From Actinomycetota bacterium (GTDB lineage Bacteria; Actinomycetota; Acidimicrobiia; Acidimicrobiales; MedAcidi-G1), in NCBI GenBank assembly GCA_014381745.1, contig JACNLA010000042.1, positions 1 through 41,222 on the forward strand: a stretch of DNA of 41,222 bases, read 5' to 3'. This document shows, piece by piece, positions 1 to 8,562 of the stretch (position 1 is its first letter; each line of letters starts with the position of its first letter). The notes beneath the pieces are model-generated. The model had not been told where the DNA came from. It was given only the letters and a program-made list of their open reading frames with translations, and made no database searches. Position numbers and translations under genes: made by a program.

Positions 1-1048
1 TCAGGCCGTGGGCGACCATTCCCATGATGGCGGCGTTGATGCCGAAGTCGGTGAGGGTGGCGATTCCGAGCATCACGAAACCCATGTGGGCCACCGATGA
101 GAACGCTATGAGGCGCTTCATGTCTGTCTGGGCGAGGCATCCGAGGGCGCCGTAGATGATCCCGATGACGGCCAGCAGACCGATCCACGGTGCCCACTCC
201 ACAGCAGCCTCGGGGAGGAGCGGAATGGCGATGCGGATGAACCCGTAGGTGCCCAACTTGAGGAGCACCGCTGCCAGGATCACAGACCCGACGGTGGGCG
301 CCTGGGTGTGGGCGTCGGGCAGCCAGGTGTGGAACGGGAACATCGGAACCTTGATTCCGAAGCCAAGGAACATGCCACCGAAGATCCACATCTGTGCGGT
401 TCGGGAGACCCCGTGGGCGAGCACGTTGTCAGCCACCTCTGTGAAGGCGAATGACTCAGCGCCGGTCAGGAAGAACAGGGCCAGGAAGCTGACGAGCATC
501 AGGGCTGATCCGAAGAGGGTGAAGAGGAAGAACTTGAGCGAGGCGTAGCGCCGGTCGTCGCCACCCCAGACGGCAATCATGAAGAACATCGGCAGCAGGA
601 CGATCTCAAAGAACACGAAGAACAGCACCATGTCCTGAGCAACGAAAGTCCCGATCATCCCGGTTTCGAGGATCAGTATCAGGATCAGGAAAGCCTTGGG
701 GTTGCGTGGCTCCGGGAAGTGGTTCCAGCTGTAGATGATGCACAGGGGAACGATGAACATCGTCAGCAGGATCAGCGGCAGCGACATGCCGTCTATGCCG
801 ACCAGATAGCGGCTCCTGATCACATCGATCCACATCTCGTCGACCACGTACTGGAGGCGGCCGGTTGCGCCCATGTCGAACCAGGCAAGGAGGAGCACCC
901 CGACAAACGCCACCCAGAGGGAGGTGACGAGCGCGACCACCTTGTGTTGCTTCTCGCGTGCTCCGGGAATGAGCAACATGATCGCCACACCCACGAGGGG
1001 TGAGAACGTGGCGAGGGTGATTCCCCAACCGTCGAGCAGGTTTTCCAT
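1..1048 (-). CDS. nuoM: NADH-quinone oxidoreductase-like subunit M of the EFG-less complex I, 3' end outside window
   Basis: Antiporter-like proton-pumping membrane subunit. The minus-strand frame is open from an ATG at 1048 (protein begins MENLLDGWGITLATFSP) to the window edge with no stop, giving about 349 residues of the usual 500 or so. Recognisable family stretches are VGIDGMSLPLILLT, the FFEIVLLPMFFMI helix, FLLFT-type TM helices, and FPFHTWLPDAHTQAPTVGS around the conserved channel region. It starts 11 bp after the nuoL stop, so it belongs to the same operon. The carboxy-terminal third and presumably nuoN lie to the left of the window. A second nuoM at 10044-11636 is a clear paralogue but divergent in sequence. 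The assignment to NuoM rather than NuoL or NuoN is firm from the HTWLPDAHTxAP context and gene order. Confidence 0.93.
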   Translation of the reverse strand, partial: MENLLDGWGITLATFSPLVGVAIMLLIPGAREKQHKVVALVTSLWVAFVGVLLLAWFDMGATGRLQYVVDEMWIDVIRSRYLVGIDGMSLPLILLTMFIVPLCIIYSWNHFPEPRNPKAFLILILILETGMIGTFVAQDMVLFFVFFEIVLLPMFFMIAVWGGDDRRYASLKFFLFTLFGSALMLVSFLALFFLTGAESFAFTEVADNVLAHGVSRTAQMWIFGGMFLGFGIKVPMFPFHTWLPDAHTQAPTVGSVILAAVLLKLGTYGFIRIAIPLLPEAAVEWAPWIGLLAVIGIIYGALGCLAQTDMKRLIAFSSVAHMGFVMLGIATLTDFGINAAIMGMVAHGL

Positions 1049-1059
1049 CTCGGCGTCTC

Positions 1060-3321
1060 CTAGACGATGACTATGAGTATTCCGGCAAGGACGGTCGCAG
1101 CAGCGAAGAGAATCGCTGCGTAGTCCTGGACCTTGCCGGACTGGATCTTGCGGAGCTCCTCACCCGTGTCAGATGAGACACGACCTGAGGAATTCACGAC
1201 GCCGTCGACCACGAGTTGGTCGACCTTGTCGTACACGAACCGGCCTGCCGACACTGCTGTCTCACCAGCCAGGTCGACGGTTCGGTCGATGACATTCTGA
1301 TTGACCCGGTAGGCGGCTGCCGCAACGGGTCCCTTGGTTCCACCGGCGATAATCCCGGTGTAGAGGTGGTCCAGGTAGTACTTGTTCGTCAGCAGGGTGT
1401 GGCCCTTCCTGGCAAGTGCGAACCGGGAGGTGAGGCCGTCGGGAAGCTCCGTAAGGCTCCGGCCGGCGGCCACAGATGCTGCCGCGACCCTGCCGAAGTA
1501 GTAGCGGCCTGCAACGGCCACCCCTGCGAGAACCACGAGCGTCGACGCGATCGCAAGGGACCAGCTGGGCGTGGCGTGGGTGATCGTGGGGAAGTACCCG
1601 GCCACGGGCTCCACGTAGTGCCCGAAGCGCTCCTGAAACGACTCGGGTGCGAGCTGGAAACCGGACGGAAGGTTCAAGAACCCGGCAACCATGGCGAGGC
1701 CGGCCAGGATCCAGAGTGGAACGATGATTCGGGGGCCCGACTCGTGGGGTTCGCCGTGACCGCGGTACTCCCCGTGGAAGGTCAGGTAGACGCAGCGGGT
1801 CATGTAGGCCGCTGTCAGCGCCGCCGTCACCATTCCCATCACCAGCATGAGCGTGTAGGCGCCGTTGCCTCCGGTGCCGCCGAGGAACCCCCAGCCACCT
1901 GTCCCCGCCAGGATTTCGTCCTTGGACCAGAAGCCGGCGAAAGGCGGTAGGCCCGCCAGGGCGATGCTGGCGATCACGAACGTCTTGTAGGTGTGCGGCA
2001 TGACCTTGCGGAGGCCGCCCATGTCGGACTTCATGTCGAAGCTGTGAACGGCGTGAGCCGCTGAACCGGAGCCGAGGAAGAGGCAGGCCTTGAAGAAGGC
2101 GTGGGTGAACAGGTGGAACATGGCAGCGGTCCATGCGCCCACGCCGAGGGCCATGACCATGTAGCCGAGTTGCGAGATGGTCGAGTAGGCGAGCACCTTC
2201 TTGATGTCGCGCTGCACGAAGGCCAGGGATGCACCGACCAGGGTGGTGAGGCCCCCCACCACCGCCATCAGGTTGATGGAGCTTCCGCCGATGGTGAGGC
2301 CCGAGAAGAACACGCCGTAGAGGCGGGCGATCATGAACACGCCGGCCACGACCATGGTGGCGGCGTGGATGAGTGCCGACACCGGGGTGGGTCCGGCCAT
2401 GGCGTCAGGAAGCCAGGTGTGAAGGAAGAACTGACCCGACTTGGACATGACCGCGGCCATGAGGCAGCAGGCCGCCACGAGAAGAGCCGTTTGAGGCAGC
2501 ATCCCAGCTGCCGCCAGGGCGTTGGTCTCGGCGATGGAGAACGACCCGAAGCGGTCAGGCAGGGCCGATCCAACGATGAAGAAAAGGATGCTCACGCCGA
2601 CGATCAGCCCCATGTCCCCGACGCGGTTGGTCAGGAAGGCCTTGAGGGCCGCGTCGCTGTTGGGTTTCTCCTCCCACCAGTGGCCGATTAGGGCGAAGGA
2701 GCAGACGCCGACCAACTCCCACGAGGTCAGCAACTGCAGGGTGTTCTCTGAGAGGACCAGCATCAGCATCGAGGCGCTGAAGAGGGACAGGAACGCGAAG
2801 TAGTGCGTGTAGCGCCGGTCGCCGTGCACGTACTCGGTCGAGTAGATGTGCACAAGCAGCGAAATCAGGGTGACGACCACGAGCATCATCACGGCCGGCC
2901 CATCGACCAGCGTTCCGACCGAGAACTCCACGCCACCGGCCTGGAACCAGGTGACCGTGCTGCTCACTGCCAGGGAGGCCTCACCGTGGCCACCGCCGTG
3001 GCCAGCCTCGGCGTGGTCGCCGGACTCGCCGTGGTCGATGGCGACCACCGAGGCGTGGACCTCGTCGCCGTGGTAGTTGTCGCGGTGGTCGACCCAGGCT
3101 GCGGCAGTCAGGATCGACAGCACGAAGGCGATCAGGAGGACGGCTATACCAAGCTCGGAGCCGCCGCGGGGCATGCGCTTCCCGAAGAACAGGATGGTCA
3201 CGAACGAGAGCGCAGGCAGGAACGGAATCAGCCAGGCGTTGCGCAGGAACCAGCTGCCGCCCTCGGTGATACCGAGCGGCAGGTCGACGGTGGCCACGGC
3301 CAGGGTGAGGAGGTCGATCAT
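1060..3321 (-). CDS. nuoL: Complex I antiporter-like subunit L (EFG-less set)
   Basis: Large proton-translocating membrane subunit of complex I, 753 residues, longer than the roughly 610-650 typical of NuoL. Family signatures include LLTSWELVGVCSFALIGHWW, the FLTNRVGDMGL helix, FLHTWLPDAMAGPTPVSALIHAATMV and LPPFAGFWSKDEIL. The extra length has two sources: a histidine-rich hydrophilic loop at residues about 79-112 (seven His, many Gly, Asp and Glu) between early membrane helices, and a long C-terminal region with a final membrane helix at the extreme end, as expected for the NuoL lateral-helix extension. It follows nuoK by 7 bp and precedes nuoM by 11 bp. The paralogue at 11633-13561 lacks the His-rich loop, so the loop is specific to this copy. 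Confidence 0.95.
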   Translation of the reverse strand: MIDLLTLAVATVDLPLGITEGGSWFLRNAWLIPFLPALSFVTILFFGKRMPRGGSELGIAVLLIAFVLSILTAAAWVDHRDNYHGDEVHASVVAIDHGESGDHAEAGHGGGHGEASLAVSSTVTWFQAGGVEFSVGTLVDGPAVMMLVVVTLISLLVHIYSTEYVHGDRRYTHYFAFLSLFSASMLMLVLSENTLQLLTSWELVGVCSFALIGHWWEEKPNSDAALKAFLTNRVGDMGLIVGVSILFFIVGSALPDRFGSFSIAETNALAAAGMLPQTALLVAACCLMAAVMSKSGQFFLHTWLPDAMAGPTPVSALIHAATMVVAGVFMIARLYGVFFSGLTIGGSSINLMAVVGGLTTLVGASLAFVQRDIKKVLAYSTISQLGYMVMALGVGAWTAAMFHLFTHAFFKACLFLGSGSAAHAVHSFDMKSDMGGLRKVMPHTYKTFVIASIALAGLPPFAGFWSKDEILAGTGGWGFLGGTGGNGAYTLMLVMGMVTAALTAAYMTRCVYLTFHGEYRGHGEPHESGPRIIVPLWILAGLAMVAGFLNLPSGFQLAPESFQERFGHYVEPVAGYFPTITHATPSWSLAIASTLVVLAGVAVAGRYYFGRVAAASVAAGRSLTELPDGLTSRFALARKGHTLLTNKYYLDHLYTGIIAGGTKGPVAAAAYRVNQNVIDRTVDLAGETAVSAGRFVYDKVDQLVVDGVVNSSGRVSSDTGEELRKIQSGKVQDYAAILFAAATVLAGILIVIV

Positions 3322-3328
3322 CGGCGGC

Positions 3329-3628
3329 TCAACCCCTCATCAGGTCGATCTGGGTCAGATCGATGCTCTTGCGGTTCCGGTACAACAACAGGATCATGGC
3401 CAGACCCACACCGACCTCGGCTGCGGCCACGGCGATAACGAACAGGGCGAAGACCTCGCCGGCCAGCTGGTTTCCGAAGGCGGCGAACGCCACCAGGTTG
3501 ATGTTGACGGCGTTCAGGATCAACTCGATCGACATCAGCACGAGCACACCGTTACGGCGCGCCAGCACCCCGTAGACGCCAATGGCGAACAGCGCCGCTG
3601 ACAACAGGAGGAACTGGTTCAGGTACAT
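3329..3628 (-). CDS. nuoK: Complex I subunit K (EFG-less set)
   Basis: Small three-helix membrane subunit, 99 residues, normal for the family. The conserved MSIELILNAVNINLVAFA helix carries the membrane Glu that forms part of the proton path, and a second Glu sits in the VAAAEVGVGLAMI helix. It lies 2 bp after the nuoJ stop and 7 bp before nuoL, in the standard J-K-L order. The other copy (13565-13870) has the same key acidic residues (MCVELMLNAVNLTFV and VVAAAEVVVGLAV), so neither paralogue looks degenerate. Confidence 0.95.
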   Translation of the reverse strand: MYLNQFLLLSAALFAIGVYGVLARRNGVLVLMSIELILNAVNINLVAFAAFGNQLAGEVFALFVIAVAAAEVGVGLAMILLLYRNRKSIDLTQIDLMRG

Positions 3629-3630
3629 GC

Positions 3631-4185
3631 TCAGTCCCCCCTCGCCACGACGATCGCACCGATAAGGGCCGCCAGCAGCAGTACCGAGATTGCCTCGAAG
3701 GGGACGATGTAGCGGCTGAAGATGAGGTCGGCGACGTCAGCCGTGAGGCTGGGCTCGGCCCGGCTCAACTCGGCGTCACGGAAGGTGTCAAGCAGGGCTG
3801 CCGCCATGACCGCCAGCACAAGGGCGCCGACCATTGCCGCTATTCCACGACGCTCACCTCCGACACCGTCGTCGGCGCCGAAGGACCCCTTGGTGAGCAT
3901 GATCCCGAACAGGAACAACACGACGATGGCGCCTATGTAGACGAGCACTTGGGTGACGCCAACGAACTCGGCGCCCAGCAGGATGAAGATGCCAGCCGCA
4001 CCGGCAAGGACGATCACCAGGTAGAGGGCTGCATGCACCACGTTGCCGGTTGTGACCATGCGCACGGCGCTCACGAGCATCGTGATCGCCATGATCGCGA
4101 AGGCGATGTTCTGGGCGACCAGAAACTCACCCCCTGTGAGGGGGTCGAATCCGGTGACAGCGGCGAAGATGGCAGGGGTGCTCAC
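3631..4185 (-). CDS. nuoJ: Complex I subunit J (EFG-less set)
   Basis: Membrane subunit of the proton-pumping arm, 184 residues with about five hydrophobic segments. The hallmark third-helix region is present ([23 protein letters not shown]), in which the Tyr/Gly-rich stretch forms the pi-bulge helix. The start overlaps the nuoI stop by 4 bp (4182-4185), indicating translational coupling. A charged cytoplasmic or periplasmic stretch ([15 protein letters not shown]) follows the third helix. Length and motif order match NuoJ; the paralogue is at 13870-14460. Confidence 0.94.
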   Translation of the reverse strand: MSTPAIFAAVTGFDPLTGGEFLVAQNIAFAIMAITMLVSAVRMVTTGNVVHAALYLVIVLAGAAGIFILLGAEFVGVTQVLVYIGAIVVLFLFGIMLTKGSFGADDGVGGERRGIAAMVGALVLAVMAAALLDTFRDAELSRAEPSLTADVADLIFSRYIVPFEAISVLLLAALIGAIVVARGD

Positions 4186-4691
4186 TCGGGCACCTTCGCC
4201 TTCTTGGCCTCGCTGCCCGACTCATAATCCTGGAAGTCCGGAACGGTCTCCATCCAGCGGCCCAGCAGGGACTTGTCATGCAGGAGATCGGCGATCCTGG
4301 GCTCTGAGTACTCGTACTCGGGTGTCCAGAAAAGGGCTTCGAACGGGCAGACCTCGACGCAGATACCGCAGTACATGCACAGGGCGAAGTCGATGTCGAA
4401 GCGGTCCAGGGCGTTCTTCTTGCGAGGCTTGCCTCCCGGGCGTCGGGGAGGTGCCTTGTACTTGTGCCCCTCGATGTAGATGCACCAGTCGGGGCACTCG
4501 CGGGCACACAGCATGCAGGCGGTGCAGTTCTCCTCGTGGAGGGCGATGACACCCCGGGCACGCGGCACCGGCGCCTCCTTGACCCTCGGGTACTGGACCG
4601 TGTGGGATCCCTTCACGAGGGTGCGCACCATCGTCTTGAAGGTGACCCCCAGGCCGACGAGCATCCCGGGCAGCTTCGGCATGGCTGGCAT
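4182..4691 (-). CDS. nuoI: Complex I iron-sulfur subunit I (EFG-less set)
   Basis: Peripheral-arm electron carrier with two [4Fe-4S] clusters (N6a/N6b type), 169 residues. Cys ligands are visible at about residues 56, 59, 62, 66 ([11 protein letters not shown]) and 105, 108, 111, 115 ([11 protein letters not shown]), with an additional Cys70 in PDWC. A Lys/Arg/Pro-rich insert (residues about 77-92) separates the two clusters. The ATG at 4691 overlaps the nuoH TGA by one base (TGATG), so I chose this start. Because no nuoE, nuoF or nuoG is present in this set, NuoI and NuoB are the only Fe-S subunits seen. Any donor must therefore feed electrons into or near this protein (inference). Confidence 0.93.
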   Translation of the reverse strand: MPAMPKLPGMLVGLGVTFKTMVRTLVKGSHTVQYPRVKEAPVPRARGVIALHEENCTACMLCARECPDWCIYIEGHKYKAPPRRPGGKPRKKNALDRFDIDFALCMYCGICVEVCPFEALFWTPEYEYSEPRIADLLHDKSLLGRWMETVPDFQDYESGSEAKKAKVPE

Positions 4692-5728
4692 CAGAACACC
4701 ACCTTCAACACACCGGTGACCACGATGTTGACGAGCGAAAGGGGGATGAGGAACTTCCATGCCAGTTGCTGGAGTTGATCCTCGCGAAAGCGTGGGTAGG
4801 TGAAGCGGAACCAGAAGATGAGAAAGGCCACGAGGACCATCTTGCCGATCAGCACGAGGGGTCCGATGACGTTGAACAGGTTGTCCGTCGGGTCGAGACC
4901 GGGCACGTACCAGCCGCCGAGGAACATCGTGGCCGCCAGCGCCGAGAAGATGCCGGCAGTGGCGAACTCGCCGATGAAGAACATGAGGAACCGCAGGCCG
5001 CTGTACTCGGTGAGGTAGCCGGTGACCAGCTCGGACTCGGCTACGGGCATGTCGAACGGCGGCTGGGTGAGCTCGGCCTGGACGGCAACGAGGAAGATGG
5101 CGAAACCCACGAACTGGGTGATGATGAACGGGTTTCCGATGGCACCCCATCCGAAGATTTCGCCGGTGGCCTGTGCCATGACGATTTCCTGGACGTTGAG
5201 CGTGCCTGCCTGGATGACGACACCCATCACAGCGAGCACCAGGGGGAGTTCGTAGGCGACCAACTGGCCGGCAGCCCTGAGGCCGCCGATCAGCGAGTAC
5301 TTGCTCGCCGACGCCCAGCCGGCCATGAGGATGCCGATAACCGAGATGGACGAAACGGCAAGGGCAAGGAAGATCCCCGTGTCGACATCTATGAACCAGA
5401 GGTCCGGGCCGGCCGGAATCACCAGGACCAGCAGGAACGTAGAGATCAGAACCACGAACGGCGCCAGCTTGAAGACGATCCGGTCGGCAGCAGCCGGGAT
5501 GAGGTCCTCTTTTTGGAGGAACTTGCCCACCTCGGCCAGCAGTTGCAGCGAGCCGTAGGGTCCTGCCTCCATGGGGCCCAGCCGGCTCTGCATGAAGCTC
5601 ATCATCTTGAAGAGGAACAGGTAGACGAGCGTCCCGGCGGGCAACAGAACGGCAACCAGGCCGATCAGCGCCCGCAGGCCCGTCTGCTGCCAGTAGGCAA
5701 GCTCGATGGCGAGGATCGTGTTGCTCAC
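4691..5728 (-). CDS. nuoH: Complex I subunit H (EFG-less set)
   Basis: Membrane subunit that helps form the quinone-access chamber, 345 residues with about eight helices. Family motifs include [22 protein letters not shown], the [24 protein letters not shown] loop, [25 protein letters not shown] and [27 protein letters not shown] placed the start at the GTG whose last two bases fall in the TGA of nuoD (GTGA overlap at 5725-5728). The usual NuoH start region ([12 protein letters not shown]) begins there. The direct nuoD-nuoH junction is the evidence that nuoE, nuoF and nuoG are missing between them. Confidence 0.93.
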   Translation of the reverse strand: MSNTILAIELAYWQQTGLRALIGLVAVLLPAGTLVYLFLFKMMSFMQSRLGPMEAGPYGSLQLLAEVGKFLQKEDLIPAAADRIVFKLAPFVVLISTFLLVLVIPAGPDLWFIDVDTGIFLALAVSSISVIGILMAGWASASKYSLIGGLRAAGQLVAYELPLVLAVMGVVIQAGTLNVQEIVMAQATGEIFGWGAIGNPFIITQFVGFAIFLVAVQAELTQPPFDMPVAESELVTGYLTEYSGLRFLMFFIGEFATAGIFSALAATMFLGGWYVPGLDPTDNLFNVIGPLVLIGKMVLVAFLIFWFRFTYPRFREDQLQQLAWKFLIPLSLVNIVVTGVLKVVF

Positions 5729-6897
5729 CGGTCGATGTCCCCGAGGATGAAGTAGAGGCTGGCCAGGATCGAAACCACGTCGGGGACGTACGTGCCCTCC
5801 AGTACCCACGGCGTGATCGAGATGTTGTTGAACGAGGCCGAGCGGATCTTGACCCGGAACGGAACCAGGTCTCCCTTGGAGACCACGTAGTAGCCCATCA
5901 CCCCGAGGGGGTTCTCGGTCTCCACGTAGGCCTCACCGGCCGGGACCTTGATGATTCTGGGAACCTTGGCCATGACCGGACCCGACGGGATCCCGCCCAG
6001 CAACTGCTCGATGATGCCGCAGGCCTCACGCACCTCCTGGAGCCGCACCCAGTACCGGGCGAACGAGTCACCGTCCGGGTGGGTCCAGACCTTCCAGTCG
6101 ACCTGGTCGTGTACGAGCCCCACGCCACCGTCCCGGCGCAGGTCCCAGTCGACACCGCTTGCCCGGATGTTGGCGCCTGACAGCCCGTAGGCAAGGCCCA
6201 CCTCGGCCGGTATGACGCCGATACCTCGGGTACGTGCCTGGAAGATCTCGTTGCCGGTTACCAGGTCCTCCATCTCGTCACAGAAGGTCCGGATGCGATC
6301 AAGGACACCGGTCGTCTCCTCGATCCAGCCCTTGGGCAGGTCGTCCTTGAGCCCACCTATGCGATCAAAGTTTGGGTGGAAGCGTCCACCGGTGACCGCC
6401 TCGATCTGGTTAAGCACGAACTCGCGGTCACGGAATGCGAAGAACACCGGGGTAACGGCACCCAACTGCACGCCCATGTCGCCGAGGAACAGGATCACGT
6501 TGGCGATCCGTGACAACTCGAAGAGGATCGTGCGAATCCACTGGGCCCTCGGCGGTGCCTCGACCTCCATGAGCTGCTCGGCGGCAAGAATGAAGGGCAC
6601 CTCGTTGGCGAAGCTCCCCAACCAGTCGATGCGGTTGACCAGCGTCGTGACCTGCGGGTAGGTGCGGACCTCGGCCAGCTTCTCGTAGCCGCGGTGCATG
6701 TAGCCCATCATGGGGTCGGCCCGGAGGACCCTCTCACCATCGAGCTTCACGATCACGCGGAGCGTTCCGTGTGTGGCGGGGTGCTGTGGACCCAGGTTGA
6801 GGGTCATGCCCTCGCTCTCGAACTCAACGTTCACACGTGCATCGCTGGCCTGCGCGGCTATGTAGGCGAGCTGGTTCCTGTTGGCGACGTCGTTCAT
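5725..6897 (-). CDS. nuoD: Complex I 49-kDa-type subunit D (EFG-less set)
   Basis: Quinone-site subunit related to the large subunit of [NiFe] hydrogenases, 390 residues. The family hallmark [15 protein letters not shown] is at residues about 33-47, followed by [12 protein letters not shown], the [12 protein letters not shown] loop and the C-terminal [19 protein letters not shown] and [18 protein letters not shown]. The hydrogenase-type Cys pairs are absent, as expected in complex I. It overlaps nuoC by 4 bp and nuoH by 4 bp. The other NuoD (20832-22106) aligns by eye across the same blocks but differs at many positions (GPSHPSTHG), so the two sets are not a recent duplication. Confidence 0.95.
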   Translation of the reverse strand: MNDVANRNQLAYIAAQASDARVNVEFESEGMTLNLGPQHPATHGTLRVIVKLDGERVLRADPMMGYMHRGYEKLAEVRTYPQVTTLVNRIDWLGSFANEVPFILAAEQLMEVEAPPRAQWIRTILFELSRIANVILFLGDMGVQLGAVTPVFFAFRDREFVLNQIEAVTGGRFHPNFDRIGGLKDDLPKGWIEETTGVLDRIRTFCDEMEDLVTGNEIFQARTRGIGVIPAEVGLAYGLSGANIRASGVDWDLRRDGGVGLVHDQVDWKVWTHPDGDSFARYWVRLQEVREACGIIEQLLGGIPSGPVMAKVPRIIKVPAGEAYVETENPLGVMGYYVVSKGDLVPFRVKIRSASFNNISITPWVLEGTYVPDVVSILASLYFILGDIDR

Positions 6898-7586
6898 GAC
6901 CCGTCCCCGTCGTCGTCAGGCTCGTCGCCGTCGCCGGGCATCAACTCAACGTCGACGATGCCGGGCCACGGCTTCACCCGGCGTGCCAGCAACGGGTAGT
7001 CCTTGCGCAGCGGGTTCCCCTCGAACTGCGAAGGCAGGTACAGGTTGACCAGGTTGGGGTGTCCCACGATGGTGATCCCGAACATCTCCCAGGCTTCACG
7101 TTCGTGCCAGTCGGCACCGGGATACGAAGGAATCCAGGAATCGATCCTGGGATCGTCTGAGTCAAGGTCGGCTTTCAGGGTCACGCCGATGTGGCCCACC
7201 GGGTCATGGACTCGTGCGAGCATCTGGAAGCGGGTAGAGCCACCGGTGACACCCCATGCCATGGGCTCGGGATCCACCTCGGGGTCTTCGCCGCTCAGGT
7301 CGACCTGGGCGTCCATGTCGCGGCCGAAGGGAGAAGGCATCCAGTCGATCGCCGAAAGGAAGTTGAAGTAGGCCATCCCGCAGCGGTCACGCAACACGGT
7401 CGCTGCTTCAAGCCATGAATCAGCGGTGACCCTCACCCAGACGTCGGTGCCGGCCAGAACCTCGCTGGCCACGAGGCCTTCGCCAAGCTGCTCAGCGAGG
7501 GTCGCTACGATGGCGTCACGCGCTGCGTCAGACGCCGGCTCAGAACCTTCGGAAACCTCCTCGAGGCCGGTGTCAGGAGACGACAA
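6894..7586 (-). CDS. nuoC: Complex I subunit C (EFG-less set)
   Basis: Peripheral-arm scaffold subunit (30-kDa type), 230 residues. The NuoC signature is [14 protein letters not shown] (about 158-171), followed by [19 protein letters not shown]. The predicted start is TTG at 7586, overlapping the end of nuoB by 14 bp; other starts are possible, and the first about 20 residues are low complexity and acidic. The last 13 residues (about 218-230) are almost only Gly and Asp/Glu, an acidic tail missing from the 157-residue paralogue at 22127-22600. In the full-length complex NuoC sits next to the E/F/G module; here its partner is unknown. Confidence 0.9.
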   Translation of the reverse strand: MSSPDTGLEEVSEGSEPASDAARDAIVATLAEQLGEGLVASEVLAGTDVWVRVTADSWLEAATVLRDRCGMAYFNFLSAIDWMPSPFGRDMDAQVDLSGEDPEVDPEPMAWGVTGGSTRFQMLARVHDPVGHIGVTLKADLDSDDPRIDSWIPSYPGADWHEREAWEMFGITIVGHPNLVNLYLPSQFEGNPLRKDYPLLARRVKPWPGIVDVELMPGDGDEPDDDGDGS

Positions 7587-8073
7587 TTGGGTCCCTCGTC
7601 CAGCGGTCGGTCATGTCCTCGGAGGCAATCCGCTCCTGCAACAAGACGATGCCCTCCAGCAGGGCCTCAGGCCTCGGTGGGCAGCCGGGAACGTAGACAT
7701 CCACGGGGATGATCTGGTCAACACCCTTGGTCACCGAGTAACTGTCCCAGTAGGGACCACCGCAGTTGGCACACGAACCCATCGAGATGACGTACTTGGG
7801 TTCAGGCATCTGCTCGTAGAGGCGGCGGACCACCGGTGCCATCTTGTCGGTCACCGTGCCTGAGATGACGACCATGTCTGCCTGTCTGGGGCTGGCAGGG
7901 AACGGGATCACACCCAACCGCATGACGTCGTAACGGGGTGACGCGAACGCTGCACCCATCTCGATTGCACAACAGGCGAGACCCCACTGGTATACCCAAA
8001 GTGAGTACTTGCGGCTGATGTTGAGAAGCGCCGTAAGTGGCTTCGGCATCTTGCCGTTCTCTACGAGTCCCAT
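7573..8073 (-). CDS. nuoB: Complex I iron-sulfur subunit B (EFG-less set)
   Basis: Carries cluster N2, the last Fe-S centre before quinone; 166 residues. Likely ligands are the tandem Cys34-Cys35 (GLACCAIEM), Cys101 ([10 protein letters not shown]) and Cys131 (VPGCPPRPE). The extra Cys104 replaces the usual Ser of CANSGG. The N-terminus is short, as in other NuoB proteins. The ATG lies 25 bp downstream of the nuoA stop. All N2 ligands are intact, so the subunit is presumably functional although the NADH-oxidising module is not encoded with it. Confidence 0.95.
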   Translation of the reverse strand: MGLVENGKMPKPLTALLNISRKYSLWVYQWGLACCAIEMGAAFASPRYDVMRLGVIPFPASPRQADMVVISGTVTDKMAPVVRRLYEQMPEPKYVISMGSCANCGGPYWDSYSVTKGVDQIIPVDVYVPGCPPRPEALLEGIVLLQERIASEDMTDRWTRDPIVVS

Positions 8074-8098
8074 CAGATTTCCGCCCCTGCCGCTCCGG

Positions 8099-8464
8099 TC
8101 AGATCCACCGCAGGAGCCCCTTCCGCCAGGCGTAGAACAGGCCTAGTGCCAGAATGAAGATGAAGATCGCCATCTCGACCAGCCCGAACACGTCATAGAC
8201 CTCGAGCCTCGTGGCCCACGGAAAGATGAACACGGCCTCAACGTCGAACAGCACGAACATGAGAGCAAACACGTAGTACCTGATGTTGGACTGACTCCAC
8301 ATGTCGCCCTGGGGGTCGACACCGGACTCGTACACGACCGCCTTCTGGGAGGTCTGGCGGGAGGGCCGAACGAGGCTTCCGAGACCCAGGAATGCACCCA
8401 CCAGGAGAACGGCAACCCCGCCGAAGACGACGAGCGTCAACCAGTTGCGGAGGTAGTCGGACAC
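8099..8464 (-). CDS. nuoA: Complex I subunit A (EFG-less set), first gene of its operon
   Basis: Three-helix membrane subunit, 121 residues. The loop motif [12 protein letters not shown] is present (the Cys usual in this loop, YECG, is Ser here). The second-helix signature [22 protein letters not shown] carries the conserved acidic residues. The start is GTG at 8464. The 98-bp gap upstream, back to the nuoN stop of the other set, is the largest in the complex I region, so an internal promoter is possible, although I see no convincing one. The other NuoA (23205-23681) retains YECG and has a 40-residue C-terminal extension. Confidence 0.93.
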   Translation of the reverse strand: MSDYLRNWLTLVVFGGVAVLLVGAFLGLGSLVRPSRQTSQKAVVYESGVDPQGDMWSQSNIRYYVFALMFVLFDVEAVFIFPWATRLEVYDVFGLVEMAIFIFILALGLFYAWRKGLLRWI

Positions 8465-8562
8465 GGGGGGAGAACCTACCTATCCATGGGGGTCGTAGCC
8501 AACGTCATCGAAGGCCCGATAGGTGGCTGATGACCCCGGAGAAGGTAGTTCGTTCGCACGAA
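8465..8562. other. Intergenic gap between the two complex I sets
   Basis: 98 bp without a gene, between the stop of nuoN (full set) and the GTG of nuoA (EFG-less set). A short inverted repeat (TTCGT-TCGC-ACGAA, 8549-8562) lies directly after the nuoN stop. On the transcript it would be a 5-bp stem with a GCGA loop. It has no U-run and is too short to call a terminator. I see no clear -35/-10 pair. Confidence 0.4.

Noticed and set aside
4692-5150. N-terminal extension of NuoI, and similar upstream extensions of NuoF (to 20390), NuoH (to 5809), NuoB (to 23334) and Rex (to 39849)
   Set aside because: The extra residues are other genes read out of frame. Starts that overlap the preceding stop codon, or sit next to the operator in the case of rex, give normal family N-termini.
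4766-5755. A 329-codon plus-strand open frame opposite nuoH
   Set aside because: Antisense shadow of a conserved membrane gene; the translation is charged and repetitive (Glu, Asp, His, Gln), the expected complement of hydrophobic codons.
1-8464. The EFG-less set as a decayed copy of the full set
   Set aside because: All frames are intact, key residues are kept, the subunits are strongly diverged and the nuoD-nuoH junction is a clean overlap, which points to an old functional complex rather than decay.
8549-8562. Terminator between the two nuo sets (TTCGT-TCGC-ACGAA)
   Set aside because: Only a 5-bp stem and no T-run; recorded as a weak inverted repeat only.
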